From NCBI GenBank assembly GCA_022820365.1, contig JAJEFO010000123.1, positions 174,220-238,219 of the forward strand: DNA of 64,000 nucleotides, in the 5' to 3' direction. This document shows, piece by piece, positions 52,624 to 61,899 of this stretch. The stretch's first letter is position 1. Every line of letters begins with the position of its first letter. The notes under the pieces were generated by a model. That model was not told the DNA's origin. It did no database searches and worked only from the letters and a program-made list of their open reading frames with translations. Made by a program: the position numbers and the translations under genes. The stretch comes from Silicimonas sp. GTDB lineage: Bacteria > Pseudomonadota > Alphaproteobacteria > Rhodobacterales > Rhodobacteraceae.

Positions 52624-55398
52624 ATGCCACAGATGCAAGGCCGCGTCACGGCGGCCCTCGGTCCCACGAATACCGGAAAGACACATTATGCTGTAGAGCG
52701 GATGCTGGCCTACAGGACGGGGATCATCGGCCTGCCGCTCAGACTGCTCGCCCGCGAGATCTACAACAAGATTGTCCACCTTCGCGGGCCCTCGGTGGTG
52801 GCCCTCCTGACCGGTGAGGAAAGAATCATCCCGAGCCGAACCCAGTACTGGGTTTGCACGACGGAAGCGATGCCAGGGGACATGGCGGTCGATTTCCTTG
52901 CCGTCGACGAAATCCAGCTCGCCGCCGACCCGGAGCGCGGGCATGTCTTCACGGATCGGCTGCTCCGGGCCAGGGGCTTGATGGAAACCGTCTTCATGGG
53001 ATCCGACACAATGCGCGATTCCATCTCTGCGCTCGTGCCCAAGGTGAGCTTCCAGCGCCGCGAGAGACTTTCTACCCTCTCCTACACGGGCGCGAAGAAG
53101 ATCAGCCGACTGCCGCATCGATCCGCGATCGTCGGGTTCTCGGTCGAGAACGTGTATGCGATCGCGGAACTGGTTCGGCGTCAGAAGGGTGGAGCAGCGG
53201 TGGTCATGGGCGCGCTGTCCCCGCGCACCCGCAATGCCCAGGTCTCCATGTACGAAAGCGGCGAGGTTGACTATCTCGTCGCCACGGACGCAATCGGCAT
53301 GGGCCTGAATCTCGATATTGGACATGTCGCATTCTCCGGCCTCAGCAAGTTCGACGGGCGCAAGGTGCGCGACCTCGCACCGAACGAACTGGCGCAGATC
53401 GCGGGCCGGGCCGGCCGGTTCCAGACTGACGGATCATTCGGAGTGACGGGCGATGCGCCGCCTCTTGCCGAAGGCGTGGTCAAGGCCATCACCACGCATT
53501 CCTTCGCCCCGGTACAAAGGCTCCAATGGAGAAACCACCGACTGGACTTCAGCAGCGTTGAACGGCTCATCGAATCCCTGGAGATGCCTGCAGACGGCGA
53601 CCGCCTCGTGCGCGCCCGAGACGCCGATGACCTGATCGCGCTGAGGGTGCTCGCCGGTCAATCCGAGATCCGCGCACGTGCCAAGGACGAACCCTCCGTC
53701 AGGCTTCTCTGGGATGTCTGCAGCATCCCGGACTTCCGCGGCATCAGCCATGAGGAGCATGCCGAACTTCTCGGAGCGATCCATGGTCATCTGCATGAGA
53801 GCGGCGAGATTCCCGAGGACTGGCTTTCCGGGCAGATCCAGCACATCGACCGCACGGACGGCAACATTGACATGCTGTCGCGCCGTCTCGCGTTCATCCG
53901 TACATGGACCTATGTCGCGCAACGCAGCGGATGGTGTCCCAACGAATCCCATTGGCGGGACTTCACTCGCGCTGTAGAAGACCGTTTGTCGGATGCGCTC
54001 CACGCGGCACTGACAAGACGATTCGTCGACCGGCGCACGTCGATCCTGATGCGCGGTTTGAAGCAGAAGGAGAACCTCGTGGCCGAGGTCAACGACAAGG
54101 GCGAAGTCACGATAGAAGGCCAGTTCGTCGGCCACATCGACGGCTTTCGGTTCCGCCAGGACGTGGACGTGTCCGGTGACGAGGCCAAGACCGTGCGCGC
54201 AGCGGCCATCGCGGCACTTGTACCGGAATTCCGCCTGCGCGCGGACCGGTTCTACAATTCACCTGATACCGAAATGGACTTCACGGACCAGGGCGGGCTG
54301 ATGTGGGGAGAGCACCCGGTCGGCAAGCTCGTGACCGGCGACGACCCGCTGAAACCGCAGGTGGCGTCCTTCGTCGATGACGAAGTCGACGCGGATGTTG
54401 CGCAAAAGGTTGAGCGTCGGCTCCAGCACTTCATCGACCGGAAGATCGCGCTGCATTTTCTTCCCCTGCTCAACATCAGGAACGACGAGAGCTTGAGCGG
54501 CATCACCAAGGGCTTCGGGTTCCGCATGGTAGAGGCCATGGGCATCATTGACCGCCGCGAGGTTGCAAGCGAGGTAAAGGAACTCGATCAGGAGGCACGC
54601 GGCGTCCTGCGCAAGCACGGCATTCGCTTCGGTCAGTTCACGATCTTCATGCCGGATTTGCTGAAGCCGGCACCGACCCGGTTGAGACTCGTGCTCTGGT
54701 CGCTGGCACGCGGCGACGAGGAGTTTCCGCAAAGTCCGCCGCCGGGCCTCGTCACGATTCCCGCGGTCCAGAAAATCCCTGCTGCCGTTTACCTGAAATC
54801 CGGGTACCGGCCGGCCGGAGAACGCGCGATCCGCATCGACATGCTGGAACGGCTCGCGGACATGCTCCGAACTGAAGACAGCCGCGGCGGTTTCGAAGCA
54901 ACGCCCGACATGCTCTCAATCACCGGAACGACGCTCGTGCAATTTGCGAACTTGATGGAAGGGCTTGGATACAAGGCGAAGCGCGGCGAGCGGGAGAAAG
55001 TGCGACAAGCAACGGATCAATTCTCGTCATCCGAAGGGAAGCCGACACTGGACACTCCTGAAACGGCTCCGGAGGCTCCTGAGACGGCTCCGGAAGCTTC
55101 CGCTCCGGCAGAGCCCGGCGATCAAGCCAACGCCACTCAACAAGAGCCTGATTCAGTCGATGACGGCCCGGAGATCGAGGAATTCTATACGTTTGTCTGG
55201 AGTGGACGGCGCAGCAACCAAAGGAAAGGCGCGCGACCCCAGCGGAAAGGGAAGAAGGCGCCCCGAAAGGAAAAGCCGAAGAACGAGCCAAATGCCAGGT
55301 CCGGCCGCTTCGAGGCCCGTCCGCCAAAAAAGGACCGAATCGATCCTGATAATCCCTTCGCGCAAGCGCTTCAGGGGCTGAAGAACAAGGAAGCCTGA
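52624..55398 (+). CDS. Suv3-like SF2 RNA helicase
   Basis: Predicted ATP-dependent RNA helicase related to mitochondrial Suv3, acting in RNA turnover. The 924-residue protein has motif I GPTNTGKTHYA, motif II DEIQL, FMGSDT as motif III, motif V LVATDAIGMGLNL and motif VI QIAGRAGRF. A Suv3-type C-terminal helical region follows. The last 100 residues contain a repeated PETAPEA segment, then a Lys/Arg-rich tail (KGARPQRKGKKAPRKEK) suited to RNA binding. Such helicases are typical of alphaproteobacteria, consistent with mitochondrial ancestry. Confidence 0.88.
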   Translation: MPQMQGRVTAALGPTNTGKTHYAVERMLAYRTGIIGLPLRLLAREIYNKIVHLRGPSVVALLTGEERIIPSRTQYWVCTTEAMPGDMAVDFLAVDEIQLAADPERGHVFTDRLLRARGLMETVFMGSDTMRDSISALVPKVSFQRRERLSTLSYTGAKKISRLPHRSAIVGFSVENVYAIAELVRRQKGGAAVVMGALSPRTRNAQVSMYESGEVDYLVATDAIGMGLNLDIGHVAFSGLSKFDGRKVRDLAPNELAQIAGRAGRFQTDGSFGVTGDAPPLAEGVVKAITTHSFAPVQRLQWRNHRLDFSSVERLIESLEMPADGDRLVRARDADDLIALRVLAGQSEIRARAKDEPSVRLLWDVCSIPDFRGISHEEHAELLGAIHGHLHESGEIPEDWLSGQIQHIDRTDGNIDMLSRRLAFIRTWTYVAQRSGWCPNESHWRDFTRAVEDRLSDALHAALTRRFVDRRTSILMRGLKQKENLVAEVNDKGEVTIEGQFVGHIDGFRFRQDVDVSGDEAKTVRAAAIAALVPEFRLRADRFYNSPDTEMDFTDQGGLMWGEHPVGKLVTGDDPLKPQVASFVDDEVDADVAQKVERRLQHFIDRKIALHFLPLLNIRNDESLSGITKGFGFRMVEAMGIIDRREVASEVKELDQEARGVLRKHGIRFGQFTIFMPDLLKPAPTRLRLVLWSLARGDEEFPQSPPPGLVTIPAVQKIPAAVYLKSGYRPAGERAIRIDMLERLADMLRTEDSRGGFEATPDMLSITGTTLVQFANLMEGLGYKAKRGEREKVRQATDQFSSSEGKPTLDTPETAPEAPETAPEASAPAEPGDQANATQQEPDSVDDGPEIEEFYTFVWSGRRSNQRKGARPQRKGKKAPRKEKPKNEPNARSGRFEARPPKKDRIDPDNPFAQALQGLKNKEA

Positions 55399-55429
55399 TC
55401 TGACGCGTGGCCGGTATCCGGTCACTGCG

Positions 55430-55997
55430 TCCTGTTTCGGACGCACGCCGGGAATCAACACGCGCCCACCTGCCGGTTCAATCGGGACGTGCAGATTGCG
55501 CCCAACCCTGCCCGCGACGCCTTGACCCGAAGTGTCCGAAGCAATCTTGGTGCGGCATGACAAACTGCCTGCACTGATGAATGGAAAGCTGCCGACGGGG
55601 CGACGGCAATTCCATGGTTTGCCGCATGGATGCCAGATCATCTTGCAGCGATCATCGCGCATCATGCGGCTGGGATGCAGGTTCTCGAGGATTCGCCGCA
55701 GATTTGCCCCCACTGGCCGCTGGCTTTCATCGAGCGGCCGTCGATATGGGCGGGTGCCTCGATCCCGACCGCTCGTACAAGCATCATCGGCAGCACACTT
55801 GACGAACCGTCGGACAACGTCTGCCTGGCCCATATCCCATGATCGCCAGGCATGCCGCCGTGATCGGACGTGAACATGATGATCGTCTCGTCGAGCATGC
55901 CTTCTTCGCGGACGGTACTATCAGCGCACCGATCTGCCGCTCGATATGTGTGCAGGGCGCGTCGAAGGCGCGACAGGCCAGCGGTCGACGGCAACAA
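55430..55997 (-). pseudogene. Sulfatase relic (C-terminal part), frameshifted
   Basis: One frame (about 55692-55997) reads MLDETIIMFTSDHGGMPGDHG, matching the ILDDTIIMFTSDHGDMLGNHG metal site of the intact neighbour. A second frame (55609-55692) continues NLHPSRMMRDDRCKMIWHPCG, equivalent to HASRMMRTDRWKLIYYPVG in that neighbour. No N-terminal half with the FGly motif is present. It lies just 3' of the intact sulfatase at 56016, so it may be the remains of a tandem duplicate. Degradation beyond 55609 is too advanced to follow. Confidence 0.7.
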
Positions 55998-56015
55998 GGA
56001 GGACGTCGGGCCAGG

Positions 56016-57518
56016 TCACTGGTTCGTCGGCCAGCTTGAATCGCGTTCACGGGTCCATTCGATCTGCGGAATGTCCACGACGGGCCCCGGCGGCCAGCCG
56101 TCGCCGCGCTGGCTGTTGAGGCTGCGATGTGGCGCCCAATTGTATGGCCGGTCGGGCTTGCCCTCGAGGGCACCGTCACAAAGCCAGTCGAAGTCAGAGC
56201 CATAGAGTTCGGGAATGAGTCTCGCGGTCAGTTCGGTCAAGGTCTCGCCGTGGACCACGTCGTCTGCGAGGTCTTGCATCTCCTGGGGGTCGGCCTCCAA
56301 ATCGAACAACTGGAAGTGGTTGCCGACCGGGTAGTAGATCAACTTCCACCGGTCTGTTCGCATCATCCGCGAGGCGTGGTCGTCTTCCCCGCATTCGCCG
56401 TAGATTTGGCTGCGCCGGTCCTCTCCTACCATGGAGACGCCGTCGACGGTCTCGGGCGCATCGATGTCCGCCAAGTCCAGTAGCGTCGGCATGACGTCGG
56501 CGAATCCAACCAGCCGGTCATCCACCGCTCCCTCAGCGACGCGCGCGTTGCCCTTGTCCGGCATCAGGATCATCGGAATGTTGGCGCTGGACTCGTAGAA
56601 GACCCGTTTCGCCACCATGCCATGATTTCCGAGCATGTCACCGTGATCCGACGTGAACATGATGATCGTGTCGTCGAGAATGCCTTCCAGCCGCAAGGTG
56701 CCGATCAGGTAGCGGATCTGATGGTCAATCTGGGTGCAAAGTGCGTAAAATGCACGTTTCGCCTCCAAGATCTGCTCGTCAGTGTAGAGATTGGTGCGGG
56801 CCCGAAGCGCCTGGATCGGGAAGGGCAGATCTTCCGAGTTTGCCCAATCTCCAACGTAGGGCCGGTCGATCTCGATGTCACGATAGAGCTCCACGTATGC
56901 TTGCGGAGGCACCAGCGGCGGGTGCGGGTGGCGAAAGCCCAGGTACCAGAACGCCGGGCGGGTCGGATCGCGGCGCTTGATCGTGCGGGCCATCTCCCTG
57001 GCGGCCCAGTTGGTGGCGTGATGGGTCTCGTCCAGATGCCAGGGTCGCCAATGGTACTGGTTGTTCGACATGCCGTGGTCAAACTGCCGTCCCGGGAACC
57101 CCTGATCGCCCAGGTAGATGTCATAGTCGTCGGTCACGCCGAACTGCGGCCGCCCCTCATCGTCCAGGATCACGTCGTCGAATCCGATCCGGTCGCGTTG
57201 CGGGTTCACGTGCAGCTTGCCCACGGCCTGCGCCTGATACCCCGCCTGCTTGAAGGCCGCGGCAAGCGTCGTGACCTGCGGAAACGTCAGCCCGTCGTTG
57301 AAGACACGGTCGCCATGGCTGCGCGGAGTCATCCCCGTCATCAGCGTCCGCCGCGCCGGGATACAAACAGGGCATTCGGAATAGGCGTTCGTGTACCGCA
57401 CTCCACAGGACGCGATTTCGTTGAGACCGGGAGTCAGGATCGCCGGATTGCCAGCGAATCCAAGATGCTCGGCCGCCCAATGGTCGCACACGATCAAGAG
57501 GACGTTTGGTCGGGTCAT
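56016..57518 (-). CDS. Type I sulfatase, cytoplasmic type
   Basis: FGly-dependent sulfate-ester hydrolase, 500 residues. It starts TRPNVLLIVCDHWAAEHLG and has CPVCIPARRTLMTG (CIPAR fits C-x-P-x-R), VGKLH, GFRHPHPPL and the second metal site FTSDHGDMLGNHG, then HASRMMRTDRWKLIYYPVG. No signal peptide. ATG 57518 overlaps the stop of the preceding sulfatase by one base (TGATG); a GTG one codon earlier is less likely. Last intact gene of the tctCBA-MBL-sulfatase-sulfatase operon. Substrate is unknown; choline sulfate or aromatic sulfates are options. Confidence 0.9.
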   Translation of the reverse strand: MTRPNVLLIVCDHWAAEHLGFAGNPAILTPGLNEIASCGVRYTNAYSECPVCIPARRTLMTGMTPRSHGDRVFNDGLTFPQVTTLAAAFKQAGYQAQAVGKLHVNPQRDRIGFDDVILDDEGRPQFGVTDDYDIYLGDQGFPGRQFDHGMSNNQYHWRPWHLDETHHATNWAAREMARTIKRRDPTRPAFWYLGFRHPHPPLVPPQAYVELYRDIEIDRPYVGDWANSEDLPFPIQALRARTNLYTDEQILEAKRAFYALCTQIDHQIRYLIGTLRLEGILDDTIIMFTSDHGDMLGNHGMVAKRVFYESSANIPMILMPDKGNARVAEGAVDDRLVGFADVMPTLLDLADIDAPETVDGVSMVGEDRRSQIYGECGEDDHASRMMRTDRWKLIYYPVGNHFQLFDLEADPQEMQDLADDVVHGETLTELTARLIPELYGSDFDWLCDGALEGKPDRPYNWAPHRSLNSQRGDGWPPGPVVDIPQIEWTRERDSSWPTNQ

Positions 57519-59011
57519 CACGGCACCTCGATCGCGTTGGGCAGGAGGACGTCTTCCAGATACTCCTTCGCCGCTTCGTGGGTCAGGAAATCCGGCGGCG
57601 GGAAGTCTGCATGCATGTCCCAGTCATCGCCTGTCTCGGACATGTGGGCCACGATCTGCGCGTCGAAGCGATCCATCAGGTCGACGTGCGCCGGATCTTC
57701 GGCCAAATTGGTCAGTTCCTGCGGATCAGCTTGCTGGTCAAACAGGAACTTGCGTCGGTCTGGCTGGCGGACATAGAGCCAGTCCCTGGTGCGGATGCCC
57801 CTTTCGGGAACCGGCGTGAATTCGCCCCAGGCACCATCATCCATGCGGAAAGTCTGGTAGTGAATGCAGTCACGGTGACTGTCGCCACCGTCGAGGACGT
57901 TCAGGCAACTCTGCCCGTGGGCCTCGGAAAACGGCTCGGCACCGACGAGATCCAGGAGCGTCACGGGCGTGTCGACCCCTACGTCGATCATGGCTTGCGT
58001 CCGTTGCCCCGCGCTGATCCGACCAGGAAACCTGGCCAGGAACGGCACCTGCATCGTGGCGCGGTAGGCTTGAGGCTTGTAGCCGCAATAATAGCCGTGC
58101 TCGCCCAGCATGTCCCCGTGATCGGAGAAGAAGATCACCAGCGTGCTCTCGGCCAGGCCGCGCTTGTCGAGGTGATTCAGGACACGCCCGACATTCCAGT
58201 CGATGTTTGAAATCATCGCGTAATACTCGGCGATGAAGACCCGCTGTTCCTCTTCGCTCTCCGGTTCCAGCTGCCCTTTCGTCCCATAGGCCGCGCGCGA
58301 CCGCAGCGCCGCCTTCATGTTGCCTGCGCAATCGGTTTCGACGCGTTCCGACTGGATGCGCACCTGTTCCTCGGGCGGCAGCGTTCCGATCGGCAAAGGC
58401 ACTTCGGAAGGGTCATACATCCCGCGCCAATGCGCTGGCATGTCGTTGGGATGATGCGGCGGGCCGTAGGAGACATAGCCGAAGAAGGGCTTGTCCGGGT
58501 CATCGGCGCGGGCTTCGTCGATGAATTCGATCAGGTGGTCGGTCTGGTAGTCCGGCTCGTACCGGCGGCAGCGATAGGGCTGGCCGTTGCCACGGAAGAA
58601 AATGCCGTCAAGATAGGAATGACCGCGATTGAAGCCGACGAACCGATCGAACCCGAATCGCCGGTCTGGCGGCACAAAGCCCGGCTTTGACCCACCCTCC
58701 AGATGCCATTTGCCGACGTAAAGCGTCTGATAGCCCGCATCCTTCATCCGCTCTCCAAGAAATTCCTGATCGGCGCGCAGGGGAAAATGGTTCTGGGTCA
58801 TGCCGTGGCCCTGGGCGTATTTTCCGGTCAGCATCGAAGCGCGAAACGGACAGCACAGCGGATAGCTGGTAAAGGCATTGTCGAAGGTCAGGCCTTCATC
58901 AGCAAGCCTTTGCAGGCTGGGAGTCTTGATTACCGGATTGCCTGCAGGCGACATGCAGTCATACCGCATCTGATCGGCATAGATCAGCAGTACGTTGGGT
59001 CTTTCGCTCAT
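57518..59011 (-). CDS. Type I sulfatase, cytoplasmic type
   Basis: A second sulfatase of 497 residues, only moderately similar to its neighbour. It opens SERPNVLLIYADQMRYDCM, carries the formylglycine motif in PLCCPFRASMLTGK (C-C-P-F-R fits C-x-P-x-R, the first Cys being converted), GKWHLEGG, SYGPPHHPN, and FFSDHGDMLGEHGYY. No signal peptide, so cytoplasmic. ATG overlaps the MBL-hydrolase stop (ATGA). The two enzymes probably have different substrates or act on different sulfate groups of one compound. Confidence 0.9.
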   Translation of the reverse strand: MSERPNVLLIYADQMRYDCMSPAGNPVIKTPSLQRLADEGLTFDNAFTSYPLCCPFRASMLTGKYAQGHGMTQNHFPLRADQEFLGERMKDAGYQTLYVGKWHLEGGSKPGFVPPDRRFGFDRFVGFNRGHSYLDGIFFRGNGQPYRCRRYEPDYQTDHLIEFIDEARADDPDKPFFGYVSYGPPHHPNDMPAHWRGMYDPSEVPLPIGTLPPEEQVRIQSERVETDCAGNMKAALRSRAAYGTKGQLEPESEEEQRVFIAEYYAMISNIDWNVGRVLNHLDKRGLAESTLVIFFSDHGDMLGEHGYYCGYKPQAYRATMQVPFLARFPGRISAGQRTQAMIDVGVDTPVTLLDLVGAEPFSEAHGQSCLNVLDGGDSHRDCIHYQTFRMDDGAWGEFTPVPERGIRTRDWLYVRQPDRRKFLFDQQADPQELTNLAEDPAHVDLMDRFDAQIVAHMSETGDDWDMHADFPPPDFLTHEAAKEYLEDVLLPNAIEVP

Positions 59012-59889
59012 CCGGCCACTCCAATCCCTGGTGGATCCAGTGTCAGTTCCATCATGTCTTCGCCCCAGACAATGCGGCCCTTGAAGACCTCCGCCATCTC
59101 CGCGATGCAGCGTTCCCGCACGCCCGGCGGCTCGAACTGCGGCGTGAAGTGCGTCGGCACCAGCGTCTTGACGTTGGCCTCAACCGCGAGCCGGGCGATC
59201 TCCATGTGACCGGATGCGGTAAGAGGTCCGTCCGGCTGGAAGGTTCCGGAAATGAAATGGCACATATGGAGCAGCATGTCCGCGTCCCGCGCCAATGCGG
59301 TAATCGCTTCGCAAGGGCCGGTGTCACCGGAGTAGACCAGCGTTCCCGCGTCGGTTTCCAAGCGAAAGCCAAATGCCTCGATGTATCCGGGCTGGTGGAA
59401 CACTTCGCGCACGGTGACCTTCCAGGCGTCGGTCTCGATGACCTGCCCGTCTGACAACGGAACCACCTTGGGTGCCGGACGCTTGCGCGGCAACGTGCCG
59501 CCGCGATCGAGGTAAACGCGCTGCGATCCGGGTGCATTGATGCGGCCCTTGATGTCCGGGTCGAACACGCCGTTCTCGCCAAAGAGCAACTCGCTCATCC
59601 GAGCCGTGTAGGCCGGACCGTAGACGGTCAGTTCGGGGATCAGCCCTGCGCCCTGGTCCCAGCGCGAATGCACCAGGCGCGCATAGTCCAGCACATGATC
59701 GGAATGCAGGTGCGACAGGAAGAGCGTGCCTGCATCCGTCGCCTTGTGCCCCGAACGCAGGAAGTTCTCATGCGCCCCGGCGCCGTGGTCGAACAAGAGT
59801 AACTCGTTGCCAATCTCGACAAGATAGCCCGACGACGCGCGGTTGAGCATGGGCACCGGGCTGCCGGTTCCGAGAAGCACTACCTTCAT
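59008..59889 (-). CDS. MBL-fold hydrolase, RNase Z/AtsA-like
   Basis: A 293-residue metallo-beta-lactamase-fold protein with LLGTGSPVPMLNRASSGYLV and the dinuclear zinc motif SHLHSDHVLDY, further ligands in YSGDTGPCEA and VPTHFTPQF. This arrangement is shared by RNase Z and by the type III arylsulfatase AtsA group. Lacking a signal peptide and being locked between tctA and the sulfatases by ATGA overlaps, it is more likely a metabolic esterase or sulfatase than a tRNA processing enzyme. It could hydrolyse a lactone or sulfate in the same pathway. Confidence 0.85.
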   Translation of the reverse strand: MKVVLLGTGSPVPMLNRASSGYLVEIGNELLLFDHGAGAHENFLRSGHKATDAGTLFLSHLHSDHVLDYARLVHSRWDQGAGLIPELTVYGPAYTARMSELLFGENGVFDPDIKGRINAPGSQRVYLDRGGTLPRKRPAPKVVPLSDGQVIETDAWKVTVREVFHQPGYIEAFGFRLETDAGTLVYSGDTGPCEAITALARDADMLLHMCHFISGTFQPDGPLTASGHMEIARLAVEANVKTLVPTHFTPQFEPPGVRERCIAEMAEVFKGRIVWGEDMMELTLDPPGIGVAG

Positions 59890-61379
59890 GGCCCCGCCTT
59901 TCGTGACATGCTCCGCGCGCGCAGCAGAATGACGGCGATACCGACAATGATGAAGGTCGCTGCGACGGGGCGCAGGACAAAGATCATCAGTCCGTCGTCC
60001 GAAAGTCGCAGAGACTGGCGAAAGGTCTCTTCGGCACCGCGTGCCAAGACGAAGGAGATGATAAAGGCCGGCGGGTTGAACCCGTATTTCCGCATCAGCC
60101 AGCCGGCCACGCCTGCGATCATCATGATCCAGACATCGAACAGGCTGCCGCGAGCTGCATAGGCGGAAACGAAAGCGGTCAGGAAAATAAGCGGGTAGAG
60201 GATCCTGGTCGGGATCTTCAGGATCATCCGGCCGACATAGGCTGCGCCGTAGAAACCGATAATGCCGTAGGCCACGATGCCGACCAGCCCGGCCGCAAAG
60301 AGGCTGTAGATGATTTCGCGAGAGGTCAGGAACAGCGTCGGACCCAGCTGAAAGCCGTGAATGTGGAAGACTGAAATCAGGATCGCCGCAATGGTCGAGC
60401 CGGGAATGCCAAGGGTCAACAGGGGCGCCATTGACGGGCCGGACACCGCGTTGTTCGCAGCTTCAGGCGCCGCGACGCCTTCGAGCGCGCCTTTGCCCCA
60501 TTCGTCGGCATTGGCGGCGCGGCGCTTGCCCTCGCCGTAGGAAATGAACGCGGCGATGGAAGAGCCGAGGCCCGGCAGCATCCCGATGAAGGCGCCTATG
60601 ACGGAAGAGCGAAACACGTGTGGCAGGCAGGGCCGATATTCCGCCCATGTCAGCCGGTTCGCGGCCTTGTCGTCCCTCAGCGGATCCTGGAAGGACTCGA
60701 CCTTCCGGTTGCGCTTTTCGAGTTGCGCGAAGACTTCGGCGAAGACGAACATGCCGATGATGATCGGAACCAGTGGCACGCCTCCGGACAACTGGAAGAA
60801 GTCGAATGTCAGCCGGTCCTGGCTGGTGATCGGGTCCAGGCCGATCATTGCGATGACGATCCCCAGAGCAGCACTGGCCAGCCCCTTGAGGATTGAATCC
60901 CCAATGACCGAGCCGATCACGACAAAGGCGGCGAAATAGATCGAGAACAATTCCGGCGGCCCTAACATCAACGCGACCTTCGCGATGAAGCCGACAAAGA
61001 GGATCAGGAGGAGGTCTCCCGTGAAATCTCCGATGGCTGACGAAACGGTCGCGACTTTCATCGCTTTCGACGACAGCCCCTTTTGCGACAACGGGAATCC
61101 GTCGATCTGGGTAGCTGCCGCGGCGGCGGTGCCGGGCGTGTTGAACAGGATCGCGGCGATCGACCCTCCGTAGCGGCCGGATTTTCCGATCACGTACAGA
61201 AAGGCGAGCGCCGAAAGCGGTTCCATGTAGAACGTCACCGGCACCAGCATCGCGATTGCGGCGGCTGAAGTCAGGCCGGGGATGGCGCCCACGACCATGC
61301 CGATCAGCGCGCCCGCAACAATCCACATGCAGACCCATGGATCGCTGAAAACGGTAAGGAGGCCGACAAAGATCTCCAC
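59886..61379 (-). CDS. tctA: Tripartite tricarboxylate transporter, large permease subunit (TctA)
   Basis: Inner-membrane permease of the TTT system, 497 residues with about 12 hydrophobic segments. Conserved TctA motifs include GAIPGLTSAAAIAMLVPVTFYM (about residues 32-53), FNTPGTAAAAATQIDG, and the second repeat PGLGSSIAAFISYGEGKR followed by GVAAPEAANNA and LTLGIPGSTIAA. It starts 1 bp after tctB. The import of an organic anion into the cytoplasm is driven by an ion gradient. Confidence 0.96.
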   Translation of the reverse strand: MEIFVGLLTVFSDPWVCMWIVAGALIGMVVGAIPGLTSAAAIAMLVPVTFYMEPLSALAFLYVIGKSGRYGGSIAAILFNTPGTAAAAATQIDGFPLSQKGLSSKAMKVATVSSAIGDFTGDLLLILFVGFIAKVALMLGPPELFSIYFAAFVVIGSVIGDSILKGLASAALGIVIAMIGLDPITSQDRLTFDFFQLSGGVPLVPIIIGMFVFAEVFAQLEKRNRKVESFQDPLRDDKAANRLTWAEYRPCLPHVFRSSVIGAFIGMLPGLGSSIAAFISYGEGKRRAANADEWGKGALEGVAAPEAANNAVSGPSMAPLLTLGIPGSTIAAILISVFHIHGFQLGPTLFLTSREIIYSLFAAGLVGIVAYGIIGFYGAAYVGRMILKIPTRILYPLIFLTAFVSAYAARGSLFDVWIMMIAGVAGWLMRKYGFNPPAFIISFVLARGAEETFRQSLRLSDDGLMIFVLRPVAATFIIVGIAVILLRARSMSRKAGP

Positions 61380-61380
61380 G

Positions 61381-61893
61381 TCAGTGCCCCTGGATCACGT
61401 CAAGCAAGTCGAACCATAGGCCATAGGGCGGAAAGACTCCGAGGCCGACAAAGAAGATCAGGTGGTAGATCGCCGGGCAAAGGACAGCTGCAGCGGCGAG
61501 GCCGGGAATCGAGCGAACGCCGAAAAGGTAGAGCGCAATCGGGGCAGCCGCGGCGGTGCTGACCAGGTAGCCGACGAAGTTGATGCCGATGACATAGGCC
61601 GCCGACAGCGCCAAGAGGCCGGCGATGTGCCATGCGTCGCGGGCATGACCCTGGCCCCCTGCCTCTGCCGCCATCCGATCCTCCGGCACCGGGCCTGCGC
61701 GAGCGATGCCAAGCCCAGCCTGCACCGTCCCGAGCATGGCTATCAGCAGGGCCCCGGCCATTGGAAAGACTCGAGGGGCGATGCCGCCCTGCTCTCTCAC
61801 GTCGATGCCGAAGCTGGCCGTGAAAAAGCCCAAGCCAACCGCAACCATCGCAAGGCCCGCCAAGGCCTCACGCTTTGCCAGTTTCGCAAGCAT
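61381..61893 (-). CDS. tctB: Tripartite tricarboxylate transporter, small permease subunit (TctB)
   Basis: A 170-residue membrane protein with four hydrophobic segments, the usual architecture of TctB, although sequence conservation in this family is low. Visible TM stretches begin at LAGLAMVAVGLGFFTASF and IAGLLALSAAYVIGINFVGYLV. It is 6 bp after tctC and 1 bp before tctA, so its identity rests chiefly on position and topology. The FPMAGALLIAMLGTVQAGLG segment fits other TctB proteins. Confidence 0.9.
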   Translation of the reverse strand: MLAKLAKREALAGLAMVAVGLGFFTASFGIDVREQGGIAPRVFPMAGALLIAMLGTVQAGLGIARAGPVPEDRMAAEAGGQGHARDAWHIAGLLALSAAYVIGINFVGYLVSTAAAAPIALYLFGVRSIPGLAAAAVLCPAIYHLIFFVGLGVFPPYGLWFDLLDVIQGH

Positions 61894-61899
61894 TGCAGG

